DNA of 34,564 nucleotides. Origin: a virus. The first letter of the stretch is position 1; every line of letters starts with the position of its first letter. Below are positions 22,863-30,443 of the stretch, piece after piece. The translations under genes and the position numbers were made by a program. The notes below the pieces were generated by a model. The model did not search any database. It was given only the letters and a program-made list of their open reading frames with translations, and was not told where the DNA came from. The stretch spans positions 1 through 34,564 of the IMG/VR virus record IMGVR_UViG_3300037882_002560; one strand, written 5' to 3'.

Positions 22863-24613
22863 CAATTAAATCCTGACAATCGTTGAAGGCCAGCGAGATT
22901 CCCCTGACCCAGAAAGTTGAGCATGGAGTTGTCGGCCTTGGTAGTGACACCCAGTACGGCAAACGAAGTGCCTGTGCCACTGGTTTGTGTTGAGTAGATG
23001 TGTTCACCAACACGGCGTGCCAGAAGATTGAACGCCATCGAGTGCATGTAGTGGTCGTTGCCGTCCGTCTTCTTCCACTCAGCAAAACTCTCAACGCCGT
23101 CGTGCGGTCGGTCATCACGGACCATGCTGGTCATGTGCTGAACCAAAACGTCGCCCTGACCCTGATAGCCGGTCAAGGTAAACTTCCGGTGGCTGAACAA
23201 GGTCCGAATTTTGTCGAGGATCAGTGTGTTGTTCGCCGAGTAGTGGTTCAAAGTCTTGGTGTCGGCTTCGAAAACCGGAGCGATGGCCTGCAATCCGCGA
23301 TACTGCACTGGCATTACCACGGTATTGGTTTGATCGCGAAGCATGTCAGCTTCGGTGGTATAGGGGAAACGGTCAATAGCGCCCTGCACAACGTTGTAAA
23401 TCTTGCACAGTTCTTCAACACGCTCTCGCAAAAAGGCTGCGGGGACCGTGTCGAACAACACAAAAACCGGGTAGCCGTCGGGGTCGTCGAAACTGACGGT
23501 GATGTAGCAGGTCATACCTACGTCGATCCCCATGTAGCACGGCACATCCGAGCTAATGTTCTGAATGGCTGCGTCCTTTAGGCATGCGCGAACGTCCGCC
23601 TCTTGGATGCGAGAGTTGACCGAGTCATATTCTTCACCGAGCACGGTGTTGTAGAAGCCGCGTGTGAAGGATCGCTCTTGATACTGAGCGAGCTGACCAA
23701 AGATATAGGCAGGCTTGATGCGGGGAGTAGAGAAAGGACGAACTCGATAACCGCGAAAGTTCTGGCGCAGAGGGTGTGTAGCGACCCACTCCCGCTGGTC
23801 CTCATCTCCGAGATTGAGCCGGGCGCTGCACTTGGGGCAACGAACATGGCAATCTTCCAAATCCAACAGCGCAATCTGCTGCGACGTCAGGTCTGTGAAC
23901 TTCTCGACATCAAACGGCATGTTCTGGAGATGAACAAACTCAGGGGTGAAGCGCGGAATGTGAACTTGGCGGCACGAGGGGCAGCGCATCACGTATTCAC
24001 GCTGATCGGTCAGCTGGAAGCTCTTGTGGATGCCGACCCCTGTGAAAGTTGGCGTCGAGAACTGCTGCATCATGCGCATGTCCGAACCCTGCAGGCGTGA
24101 CTGATACAGCGCGATAATGGCCTCGGGGCTTAGATCAAGCTCATCGTGGAACACGAAGTCGGCGGAGGTGTTGGTCGCGTCGCCTTCAGTACACCCTGAG
24201 ATATACCCAAAGCTGTCTCGGATTTGGACTTGGCTCTTCGAGCGGGTGGGTTTGGTCGAAGCAGGTGGGTTGAAAACATCATCAGCCTCAAGGATCGGCT
24301 TGATACGACCGTTGTAGGTTCGGGTCTGCATGTCCCCGTTCGGAAATGAGAAGATACCGTTCAGAGCATTAGAGCGGGTCAGGATAGCAAGGAACTTCCT
24401 GATCTGCACTTCCGTCAGACCGATCTGCGAGCACTTGATAACCGACATGTTCGGGTGCATGTCGTCGGCAATAGCCCGCTGGAAGCCATAGCCGTCGAAG
24501 GAGAAGGCGCGTCGCTTGATTGTGGTATTAGCACAAATCCAGTCGCCCATTGACTGCGAAGAGTTGGTGTCGCCGAAGCGAAGCTTGACGGCTTGGTATA
24601 GTTCCTCGAACAT
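22862..24613 (-). CDS. Terminase large subunit, lambda GpA-type
   Basis: 583 residues: the ATPase and nuclease motor that packages DNA. Residues 56-75 (MSVIKCSQIGLTEVQIRKF) match the deviant Walker A of the GpA family (SxQvGxT). Walker B is FVFHDELD (D157, E158). Paired zinc-type motifs CPSC (211-214) and CPKC (259-262) are typical of GpA. The nuclease part has YMGIDVG (D364), AIDRF (D414) and DGNDHYMHS (D517, D520). The frame's extension to 25195 overlaps the small-terminase-like gene and is rejected; the ATG at 24613 has GGGGTAAGG directly upstream. GpA relatives usually cut at cos sites, so cohesive ends are likely, but I could not locate cos here. Confidence 0.93.
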   Translation of the reverse strand: MFEELYQAVKLRFGDTNSSQSMGDWICANTTIKRRAFSFDGYGFQRAIADDMHPNMSVIKCSQIGLTEVQIRKFLAILTRSNALNGIFSFPNGDMQTRTYNGRIKPILEADDVFNPPASTKPTRSKSQVQIRDSFGYISGCTEGDATNTSADFVFHDELDLSPEAIIALYQSRLQGSDMRMMQQFSTPTFTGVGIHKSFQLTDQREYVMRCPSCRQVHIPRFTPEFVHLQNMPFDVEKFTDLTSQQIALLDLEDCHVRCPKCSARLNLGDEDQREWVATHPLRQNFRGYRVRPFSTPRIKPAYIFGQLAQYQERSFTRGFYNTVLGEEYDSVNSRIQEADVRACLKDAAIQNISSDVPCYMGIDVGMTCYITVSFDDPDGYPVFVLFDTVPAAFLRERVEELCKIYNVVQGAIDRFPYTTEADMLRDQTNTVVMPVQYRGLQAIAPVFEADTKTLNHYSANNTLILDKIRTLFSHRKFTLTGYQGQGDVLVQHMTSMVRDDRPHDGVESFAEWKKTDGNDHYMHSMAFNLLARRVGEHIYSTQTSGTGTSFAVLGVTTKADNSMLNFLGQGNLAGLQRLSGFN

Positions 24614-24672
24614 CCTTACCCCATGAAAGCGGTTTTTGGCGATATCAACCGCTTTGTGCGGCAACCGACCTG

Positions 24673-24700
24673 AAACATACACGGTTACTTTGAAAAAACT
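24673..24700 (+). promoter_or_regulatory. Dispersed 28-bp motif, copy B, in the terminase divergent region
   Basis: AAACATACACGGTTA followed by CTTTGAAAAAACT lies in the 123-base gap between the divergent large terminase and small-terminase-like genes, pointing at the latter. It ends 36 bases before that gene's ATG, a spacing similar to copy E and its downstream gene. A conserved element this close to a start in a gap with no other recognisable signal is probably a promoter or operator. Confidence 0.6.
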
Positions 24701-24736
24701 GGTGGCGTCCCCGAAGCCGTGTGTTACTGCGTTCTT

Positions 24737-25225
24737 ATGAACACATTCCCACCCCTCCGCGTCGCCGTCCTCTCGGCTCTTAGAGAGCTGAAAGAGGATC
24801 TTTCCCATCTCGATCGTAACAGCTGTCCTTACGACGAGGAAACCAAGAAGCTCATCAAAGCCCTTCTGGAGCCGAAGGTCGTCGAGAAGATCGTCGAAAA
24901 GCAGATTACCGGCCCGGGCGCGGTTGGTCGCCCGAGCAAAGACATCAAGCTCAGCGAAGAGGATCAGCAAAAGGTTCTCGACGAAATCCTGACCAACCTT
25001 AAGGATCTTCGAGATTTGAAGTTGGATGAGATGGATACCAACGCCAAGATCCAAGTCATCAAGAGCCGCTCCACCCTCACCGAGCAGATGCTTAAGATGC
25101 AGGAGCGGCACACCTCGGTCGTCAAGACCGAGCAATTCAAAGAAACGGTCATCCGCATTCTCGATGAGATCGTCGATGAGAAGGGCCGCGAACAATTCAT
25201 GAAACGTTTGGAGGAATTCCGATGA
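24737..25225 (+). CDS. Putative terminase small subunit, 162 aa
   Basis: A highly charged, mostly helical protein. A GPGAVGRPSKD segment near residue 60 resembles an AT-hook-like DNA contact. The helical C-terminus (DTNAKIQVIKSRSTLTEQML, then FKETVIRILDEIVDEKGREQF) recalls small terminase oligomerisation regions as I remember them. It is next to the large terminase but on the opposite strand. No clear ribosome-binding site precedes the ATG; a GTG six codons upstream is an alternative. It overlaps the next gene by ATGA. A small terminase recognises the packaging site and regulates the large subunit. A coiled-coil regulator is the alternative. Confidence 0.55.
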   Translation: MNTFPPLRVAVLSALRELKEDLSHLDRNSCPYDEETKKLIKALLEPKVVEKIVEKQITGPGAVGRPSKDIKLSEEDQQKVLDEILTNLKDLRDLKLDEMDTNAKIQVIKSRSTLTEQMLKMQERHTSVVKTEQFKETVIRILDEIVDEKGREQFMKRLEEFR

Positions 25226-25362
25226 AAAATTTCCTGACCGCTATGACCTTCATGGCCGTTGTGATCCTCTACGAGGCAGAACTTAACGTCGCAGCGGGCA
25301 CGATCGGCCTTTTTGCCTTCGTTTTCTTCAGCTGGGCCACCTATAAAGAAGAAAGTTTCTAA
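25222..25362 (+). CDS. Small membrane protein, 46 aa
   Basis: The ATG overlaps the upstream stop (ATGA), with a perfect GGAGG eight bases before it. The stop is one base before the primase gene. The product has two hydrophobic stretches, LTAMTFMAVVILY and AAGTIGLFAFVFFSWA, with a charged tail YKEESF, so it probably forms a two-helix hairpin in the inner membrane. The strong ribosome-binding site and tight coupling on both sides support it being real. Function unknown; membrane anchoring of replication or a small inhibitor are guesses. Confidence 0.7.
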   Translation: MKNFLTAMTFMAVVILYEAELNVAAGTIGLFAFVFFSWATYKEESF

Positions 25363-25363
25363 A

Positions 25364-27835
25364 ATGACCTACATTTTTCGTGATCACGCCCCCGCCTACT
25401 GGGCGGCGGGCCTTCCAGTCATGCCTCTGAAGCGGTGGAATTCGAACAGCAAAGGGGCTGGTAAGGCCCCAATTCTGAACGAATGGACCCAGTATGGCGA
25501 GTATATGCCGTCAGAAGCAGTGCGCGCACTGTGGATTGAGAGCTATCCGGAGTCCAATATCGGCCTTCCTTTCGGCCCCGCGTCGGGTTTGTGTGCGATT
25601 GACATCGACTCCGAGGACGAAGCCATCGTCGAAACCATCATAAATGCGCTTCCGCCCTCACCTTGGCGGCGCATTGGCCGAAAAGGCATGGGCCTAATCT
25701 ACCGGTGGCAGGGTCAGTCCAACTTCAAGCTGCGTGACAGCGAGAACCAGTCGTTGGTCGAGTTTCTCGGCAAGGGCAACCAGATGGTGTTGCCGCCTTC
25801 GATCCACCCGCAGACTGAGCGTCCCTATACAAGCGACACTAACCTGTGGGAGGTGTTGGACAAGATCCAGCCCCTGCCTTTGGACATCGAGCGCGTCCTC
25901 CGCGAAGCTCTTTCAGGAGTGGCTGGCCTCTCGATCGCCCAAACCGGTCGGTCTGCCCCGCTCGACGTGGTCCCGCAGGGCGAGCGTGATATCCAGATGG
26001 TCCGTCACGCGGGCTATTTGGCCCGAGTTGTGCGCGGCATCGACAAAAACCAGAAGTTCACGCTGGCCGAAGCCATCCGTCACATGAGCCACTGGGTCGA
26101 AACCTTCACTGCACATACTGCGGGCGGTGATGATATGGACCCTGACAAGGGCGTGGCGAAGCTCGTCGAGTTCCTGTTGAAGGACGTTGAGGCGGGCAAC
26201 ACCCTGCCCAACGGCTGGGACGCGGGCCTCAGTGAAGAACAGCGCCAGCATCCGGCCATTGCTTCGATGATTGAGCGCAATGAGATCCAACGCTGGACCT
26301 ACACCAAGGCGCGGTCGTGGCTGGAGGCGCAGGTTGCAATCGATCCGGACAATGATGACCGCAATCTGGAACTTGTGGAAGAGATGATCCAGAACATTGC
26401 CAAGGATGAGAACTTCTCGGCAACGACGTTCAACGTTTTGATCACTGACATTCAGCGCATCGCTGGCAAGAACATCAAATTCTCAAAGCCCGATCTTCGC
26501 AACGCCTTTTTAGGGGCCCGGAAGGGGGACATTGAGGAGATGCAGGATCAGCACTCGATTGCTGCGGCAGTTCTTGAAGAACTCAACCGTGGCGGCGAGA
26601 TGAAGTTCTACCAAGGCTCGTTCTGGCAGTGGAGCGGCTCGTGCTTCGCCAAGGTTGAGGCTGATGACGTGTATGTCAAGATCGCCGAGACCTTCAAGGG
26701 CAACGCGCTGGCCAAACGCCATACCGACTACAATGCGATCACGCTTTGCATGACCAAGATTGCCCGGAGCGATTTGGCCTCAGAGCTTGAGGATGGGATC
26801 AACTTTGCCAACGGTTTCCTCGACAGCAATCTCGTTCTGCATGACCACTCACCGAAATACGGTAAGACCTTCACGATGCCGTTCAACTACGTGCCGGAGC
26901 GGGCCACCGAGGCGCATAAGTGGTTCGAGTATCTCGAACGGTCGTGGGGCGACGATGAGGATTATGTCGACAAGGTTGCCGCGCTTCAGGAGGCATTTGC
27001 TGCCACTATGTTCGGCATTGCAACCCGCTACCAGCGTGTCTTCATCTTGCACGGCAAGGCAGGGACCGGCAAGACGCAGGCTTTGGAAGTGCTGTTGTCG
27101 ATGATGCCTCCTGCTGCGCAGTGTTCGGTGCCTCCCGCTTTGTGGGGTGAACGCTTCCAGCTGGCCCCGATGGTGGGGAAACATCTCAATCTGTGCGGGG
27201 AGCTTCCTGAGGAGGCCTCGATTGAGGGTCGCATCTTCAAGGAGGTTGTGGAAGGGACGCTGCAAAACACGGAACTGAAGATGTCGCAAATCTTCCAGTT
27301 CCGTCCGATCGCCGCACACTGGTTCGGTTCGAACCACTTGCCGCGTTCGCGTGACACGTCTCGTGGCTTCGTCCGTCGTCTTCAGTTCTTCGACTTCAAT
27401 CGTGTTGTGCCGACGAATGAGAAGATCGCCGACTTCCATAAGGTGCTGGTTGCTGAAGAGCGTGAGGCTATTGCCGCATGGGCTGTGCAGGGTCTGGCGC
27501 GTCTCATTCAGAATGGTGACTACACTCAGCCGTCCTCGCATTTGAAGCGGCTCAATCAGGTCACCCGCGCCAACAACTCGGTCGCGGCCTTCCTTCAGTC
27601 CAGCGACAAGGTTCGTGAGGACAAAGGTGGGGAGTGTAACGCCCGCAACGTCTTCGATTGCTACAGCGATTACATGAAGACGACGGCACGGGGCTGGGTC
27701 GTGAACTATGAGCGCTTCCTGCACATGCTTGAAGAGCTTGGCTACGACTATGAGATGGGCACGGCGGTTGACGGCACCCAGCAGCATCGCGTCAAGGGGT
27801 TGAAGGTGATGGGGTCGGCAGCCCTGTTGCGCTAG
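25364..27835 (+). CDS. Primase-polymerase / superfamily 3 helicase
   Basis: 823 residues combining two replication activities. The N-terminal PrimPol domain (about 1-200) has the catalytic CAIDID (D80, D82) and the family's LVEFLGKGNQMVLPPSIHP stretch. The C-terminal P4/D5-type SF3 helicase has Walker A GKAGTGKT (about 564-571), a Walker-B-like LNLCGE near 608, motif C GSNHLP near 654, and the arginine region SRGFVRRLQFF just after. Such enzymes prime and unwind DNA at phage origins. The ATG at 25364 is used; the upstream frame overlaps the 46-residue gene. It is translated just after that gene, with only a weak ribosome-binding site, which suggests coupling. Confidence 0.93.
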   Translation: MTYIFRDHAPAYWAAGLPVMPLKRWNSNSKGAGKAPILNEWTQYGEYMPSEAVRALWIESYPESNIGLPFGPASGLCAIDIDSEDEAIVETIINALPPSPWRRIGRKGMGLIYRWQGQSNFKLRDSENQSLVEFLGKGNQMVLPPSIHPQTERPYTSDTNLWEVLDKIQPLPLDIERVLREALSGVAGLSIAQTGRSAPLDVVPQGERDIQMVRHAGYLARVVRGIDKNQKFTLAEAIRHMSHWVETFTAHTAGGDDMDPDKGVAKLVEFLLKDVEAGNTLPNGWDAGLSEEQRQHPAIASMIERNEIQRWTYTKARSWLEAQVAIDPDNDDRNLELVEEMIQNIAKDENFSATTFNVLITDIQRIAGKNIKFSKPDLRNAFLGARKGDIEEMQDQHSIAAAVLEELNRGGEMKFYQGSFWQWSGSCFAKVEADDVYVKIAETFKGNALAKRHTDYNAITLCMTKIARSDLASELEDGINFANGFLDSNLVLHDHSPKYGKTFTMPFNYVPERATEAHKWFEYLERSWGDDEDYVDKVAALQEAFAATMFGIATRYQRVFILHGKAGTGKTQALEVLLSMMPPAAQCSVPPALWGERFQLAPMVGKHLNLCGELPEEASIEGRIFKEVVEGTLQNTELKMSQIFQFRPIAAHWFGSNHLPRSRDTSRGFVRRLQFFDFNRVVPTNEKIADFHKVLVAEEREAIAAWAVQGLARLIQNGDYTQPSSHLKRLNQVTRANNSVAAFLQSSDKVREDKGGECNARNVFDCYSDYMKTTARGWVVNYERFLHMLEELGYDYEMGTAVDGTQQHRVKGLKVMGSAALLR

Positions 27836-27845
27836 TCCTTGGAGG

Positions 27846-27877
27846 GGTCGTCGTCTTTGGGGGGCGGCGACCTCTTT
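27846..27877 (+). terminator. Candidate terminator after the primase gene
   Basis: An 8-bp stem GGTCGTCG / CGGCGACC (one G-T pair) with an 11-base loop starts ten bases after the primase stop and is followed only by CTCTTT, a weak T tract. Plausible but not strong. Confidence 0.5.
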
Positions 27878-27897
27878 GTGGTTGTGGTTGTGGTTGG
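27876..27897 (+). repeat. Short TTGTGG tandem repeat
   Basis: Three to four consecutive TTGTGG/GTGGTT units lie directly after the primase terminator hairpin. They may be simple slippage sequence; no function is evident. Confidence 0.6.
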
Positions 27898-28159
27898 TAG
27901 AGTCCAAAAAACCGAAAAATTATGGTGAGATTGAAGGGGGTATAATTCGACTATATATAGGTTATTTGAGGCAAAAAAACGTGTTACCCTAGGCACTTAG
28001 CTATAAAAAACACTACGCTTGCAGTTATGGGGGTATCCAGGCTTATTCGTTTATATATGTGAGGAATTGCGTTGCACCGATTGCAGCGCCGCCGGGCGGC
28101 CCGTGAAAAGGTCGCTTCCCGAGACGGGAAAGCTGTGCCTAAAGCTAGCGAACGGTGCA

Positions 28160-28174
28160 ACTTATAGTATAAGT
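28160..28174. promoter_or_regulatory. 15-bp palindrome ACTTATAGTATAAGT, operator-like copy 1
   Basis: A perfect odd-centred palindrome preceded by GGTGCA, 41 bases upstream of the ATG at 28216. The same site recurs twice at 29134-29180. Repeated palindromes in gene leaders are typical of dimeric repressor operators. The site also contains TATAGT, which could act as a -10 box. Confidence 0.6.
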
Positions 28175-28215
28175 CAACGTCAACCGCCTAAACAGGCAAA
28201 CAAGGAAGTAAGACA

Positions 28216-29034
28216 ATGGAAAATCCCGTATTGGAAAAGCTGGCCAATGAATTGACCAACACCCCCGCAATCGGCGATAACAGCAAGGCCTTTGGTATTG
28301 ATATGCCGGGCGATACGCAATTGACGGTTCAGCCCGGCGCAATCAGTGCACCAATTGCAGCGCCTAGCGACGCAATCGCTGAAGCAACCAACAATGAAAG
28401 CCCAGATGACGCCATTGCGGCCTTCCGCGCCTATGTTGTGGCGTCAACGCTGGCTTTCACAGAAGCAGTAAAGACAGCACAAGAAACAGAAACTATGACG
28501 CAAAAGCAATGGGGGCATAAGGCCTTGCGTATTGCTTTTCATCATAAGCTAGCAACCACTGACAGCGTTATCAATGACACTCGGGTTATTGTTGGTTGGG
28601 ATACTTTGGTTGGCCCAGTCGGAAAAAAGCTGGCCAATTCATATAACCAGTGGTTTAACAATTTGCGTATGGTGTCGGAACGTTGGGCAACGCTTGATGC
28701 CGCAACGCAAGCCGACTTGTTGAACGGCGCGGCTTCGATTTCAACGCTGGCAACCCGTTGGAAAGAAGCGGCTACCAAAGCCAAGCGCGAGGCCACCAAA
28801 GCCGCTAAAGCGATTGAGGACAACGCTAAGGCAGATGCTGCCGACAATGCCAAGCCCGAGGCGGATGATACGCCTGTTACGATGGCCGACGTTATCGCGC
28901 ACCTGTTGGATATGGTGCGCGATGCCAGCGACGCCGATATTCTGGCCAATGATATGGCGTTCAATCGCCTAGCTTGTGCCTATGCCGAGCGTTACAACTT
29001 GGTATTGCCGGAAAGCGAAGCCGTCAACGGCTAA
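28216..29034 (+). CDS. Unknown early protein, 272 aa
   Basis: I do not recognise it. AAGGA precedes the ATG. The N-terminal 60 residues are acidic and Pro/Ala rich with AIGDNSKAFGID, a short motif I recall from alphaproteobacterial phage proteins but cannot assign. The middle (residues 75-200) is helical with several Trp (QKQWGHKALRIAF, YNQWFNNLRMVSERWATLD), then a Lys/Ala-rich helix (EAATKAKREATKAAKAIED) and an acidic C-terminal domain. Its codons are more A/T-rich than those of the neighbouring primase. It has its own leader, with a 15-bp palindrome on each side of the gene, so it is likely a separately regulated single-gene unit. Confidence 0.75.
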   Translation: MENPVLEKLANELTNTPAIGDNSKAFGIDMPGDTQLTVQPGAISAPIAAPSDAIAEATNNESPDDAIAAFRAYVVASTLAFTEAVKTAQETETMTQKQWGHKALRIAFHHKLATTDSVINDTRVIVGWDTLVGPVGKKLANSYNQWFNNLRMVSERWATLDAATQADLLNGAASISTLATRWKEAATKAKREATKAAKAIEDNAKADAADNAKPEADDTPVTMADVIAHLLDMVRDASDADILANDMAFNRLACAYAERYNLVLPESEAVNG

Positions 29035-29060
29035 GCCCGCCGCAACCCTGCCTTAACTTC

Positions 29061-29087
29061 CCCGCCCCGGCCCACAGCCGGGGCGGG
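29061..29087. terminator. 11-bp perfect GC hairpin after the 272-aa gene
   Basis: CCCGCCCCGGC and GCCGGGGCGGG flank CCACA, a perfect and very stable stem 26 bases past the stop. There is no T tract on either strand, so it may be a pause or mRNA-stabilising structure rather than a classical terminator. Confidence 0.5.
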
Positions 29088-29133
29088 CGAAGTCGTGCGC
29101 CTGGCGCGCGTGTGTCCGCACCCTCGGTGCAAC

Positions 29134-29180
29134 ACTTATACTATAAGTCGTTTTGGCCTAAAACGCTTATAGTATAAGCG
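29134..29180. promoter_or_regulatory. Tandem 15-17-bp palindromes, operator-like copies 2 and 3
   Basis: ACTTATACTATAAGT (29134-29148) and CGCTTATAGTATAAGCG (29164-29180) have centres 31 bases apart, close to three helical turns, so bound dimers would face the same side. Between them CGTTTT and AAAACG form another inverted repeat, making the whole 47 bases nearly symmetric. The block ends 38 bases before the ATG at 29219. Very likely a control region for that gene. Confidence 0.65.
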
Positions 29181-29218
29181 ATTTCAGCGTTTTAACGCGA
29201 TTGCTGGAGTTTTCCAAA

Positions 29219-29722
29219 ATGTCACAGTCCGCCCAAATCGGCGAAGCTTGGGGCTTTTGCCGCGACACCATGAAAGGCGAGAGCGAAGCCGACGCCTACG
29301 CCCTTGCGGAAATTCGCCGCTATCGCCCGCGAACGATGGCTGAAATTATGTCAGTCCGCGCCAAAGCCATGCGCCCGGAAATCGTCCCGGCCATGCCCGC
29401 CCGAGACCCCCGCGACAACGCCAAACGGGCAGACTATAATGCTTTGCAGAGGTATGCGCGCCAAGTTAGGTCTGCAATCCGATCTGAGGCCCCTCCAGAG
29501 CCAAACCCGGCTCCTCCGCCCCCACCCTGCGCGACGCTTGTTAAAGCGTCTGAGAAGTCGTCTGCGCCCAGATATGACGATAAGGCCCGCAAGTTGAAGC
29601 GGGACCACATGATTGCCATGTCCAAAATGGTCTATTCGGATTATCAGCCGTCCGAGGAGGATATTATCTATGCGTTCGGATCCGTTGCCGAATGGGAGCA
29701 TGATAAAGCCGCTGCCGTATGA
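29219..29722 (+). CDS. Unknown protein with proline-rich linker, 167 aa
   Basis: The ATG at 29219 has TGGAG about ten bases upstream. It begins MSQSAQIGEAWGFCRDTMKG with a helical region, then a Pro-rich stretch near residues 95-110 (PPEPNPAPPPPP), and a second charged helical region ending YSDYQPSEEDIIYAFG. No family recognised. It overlaps the next gene by 53 bases and lies directly downstream of the twin palindromes, so it probably starts an operator-controlled two-gene unit. Confidence 0.7.
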   Translation: MSQSAQIGEAWGFCRDTMKGESEADAYALAEIRRYRPRTMAEIMSVRAKAMRPEIVPAMPARDPRDNAKRADYNALQRYARQVRSAIRSEAPPEPNPAPPPPPCATLVKASEKSSAPRYDDKARKLKRDHMIAMSKMVYSDYQPSEEDIIYAFGSVAEWEHDKAAAV

Positions 29723-30197
29723 TTGCGGGTTGAGCTTGCCTTTGGATGATCGTCTGGCGTGCGAGCGTTTCAGGCGTGTTCGAGGCGATATCCAACGCCG
29801 ACGCCTGGATTTAGGCGATGCCCAAGAACTGTGTGCTACCATGCGCACTGTCGGTGGGCATGCCTGTGCTGTTGTCTTTGGCTGGAAGCCTTACGGGCGT
29901 AAGCGAGTCAACCAGCTTTGCCAGCATTTGGCCGATGATCCAGAAGTGGCCCGCATGACACGGGAGAACCTTCAGGCGTGTGGCGTCGATCAGGCCATGA
30001 TGTTGTGCTTGGCGTTGGCGCAGGCAGGGTGGAAGCCTACGGGAAGGGTAGGGTGGCCCGGAATTATTAGGGTTGCCCTGCTTGACCTGAAATCCAGAGG
30101 GTTTTCGGCGAAGGAGGTTGCTGCCCGCTTTGGTTTGCCGTTGGCGTTGGTGAAACGCGGGATGTTACCCGTGGAGAGCCAGTTGCATTGGTTTTAG
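29670..30197 (+). CDS. Unknown protein with C-terminal helix-turn-helix-like motif, 175 aa
   Basis: The ATG at 29670 is chosen because GAGGAGG lies nine bases upstream; the frame extends further but that part overlaps the preceding gene. The C-terminal RGFSAKEVAARFGLPLALVKRG has the spacing of a helix-turn-helix, suggesting DNA binding. The middle is helical (RKRVNQLCQHLADDPEVARM, then GVDQAMMLCLALAQAG). It shares an operon with the previous gene and could be the regulator acting at the nearby palindromes or 28-bp motifs, but that is inference. The stop is seven bases before the large inverted repeat. Confidence 0.72.
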   Translation: MRSDPLPNGSMIKPLPYDCGLSLPLDDRLACERFRRVRGDIQRRRLDLGDAQELCATMRTVGGHACAVVFGWKPYGRKRVNQLCQHLADDPEVARMTRENLQACGVDQAMMLCLALAQAGWKPTGRVGWPGIIRVALLDLKSRGFSAKEVAARFGLPLALVKRGMLPVESQLHWF

Positions 30198-30206
30198 AGG
30201 GATTTC

Positions 30207-30234
30207 AGTTTTTTCAATTTAACCGTGTATGTTT
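30207..30234 (-). promoter_or_regulatory. Dispersed 28-bp motif, copy C (reverse orientation)
   Basis: Reading the minus strand gives AAACATACACGGTTA then AATTGAAAAAACT, identical to copy D. It is part of the left arm of the quasi-palindrome and faces back toward the 3' end of the 175-residue gene. No minus-strand gene starts near it, so as a promoter it would produce antisense RNA. Confidence 0.6.
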
Positions 30235-30272
30235 TCGGTAAGCCATTGAAAAGCCATGATTTAGTCCGAGTA

Positions 30273-30291
30273 GGGCCGTTTCGGCCCTTTT
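30273..30291 (+). terminator. Rho-independent terminator within the quasi-palindrome
   Basis: GGGCCG, TTT, CGGCCC followed by TTTT: a compact 6-bp GC stem with a short T run, about 75 bases past the stop of the 175-residue gene. It lies in a loop that breaks the symmetry of the surrounding inverted repeat, as if inserted into one arm. Confidence 0.7.
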
Positions 30292-30415
30292 CGGAGCTAT
30301 TGTCTCTATATAATATTTTTTTCTCTCTCTCTCTTAGAGAGTTGAAGAAAAATATATATATAGGAACAATATCTCCGATTTTATGGAAAAAGGCTCAATT
30401 TCAATGTCTTACCGA

Positions 30416-30443
30416 AAACATACACGGTTAAATTGAAAAAACT
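30416..30443 (+). promoter_or_regulatory. Dispersed 28-bp motif, copy D
   Basis: AAACATACACGGTTA then AATTGAAAAAACT, differing from copy B at only two positions. It lies in the right arm of the quasi-palindrome, facing the plus-strand run of small genes that begins about 110 bases downstream. Confidence 0.6.

Larger units (their letters stand above)
27836..28215. other. 380-base intergenic region after the primase gene
   Basis: No credible gene lies here. In order it holds a GC-rich hairpin (27846-27872), three to four TTGTGG tandem units (27876-27897), and an AT-rich stretch with a perfect TATAAT at 27941-27946 but no clear -35. Then come CTATATATAGG, several A runs, a GCCGCCGGGCGGC hairpin near 28085 and a palindromic operator-like site at 28160. 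The AT-rich core contrasts with the GC-rich surroundings and directly follows the replicative helicase, so a replication origin or early promoter region is possible. No iteron array is seen. Confidence 0.5.

Noticed and set aside
24690-24718. Copy B of the 28-bp motif as a sigma70 promoter with TTGAAA as -35
   Set aside because: No -10-like hexamer occurs about 17 bases downstream in this copy or in copy D.
24614-25195. N-terminal extension of the large terminase frame to 25195
   Set aside because: It is antisense to the small-terminase-like gene, rich in Leu/Asp as expected for an antisense shadow, and the GpA-like domain begins only after the ATG at 24613.
26849-27907. Long minus-strand frame of 352 codons opposite the primase-helicase
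   Set aside because: Antisense to conserved helicase motifs, His/Arg/Leu-rich shadow composition and no ribosome-binding site.
28019-28255. 78-codon plus-strand frame before the 272-residue gene
   Set aside because: No good ribosome-binding site, it runs over an operator-like palindrome and ends inside the next gene out of frame.
30320-30345. CT-rich repeat near 30325 as a CRISPR or tandem-repeat array
   Set aside because: It is a simple dinucleotide run at the centre of the quasi-palindrome, with no spacers.
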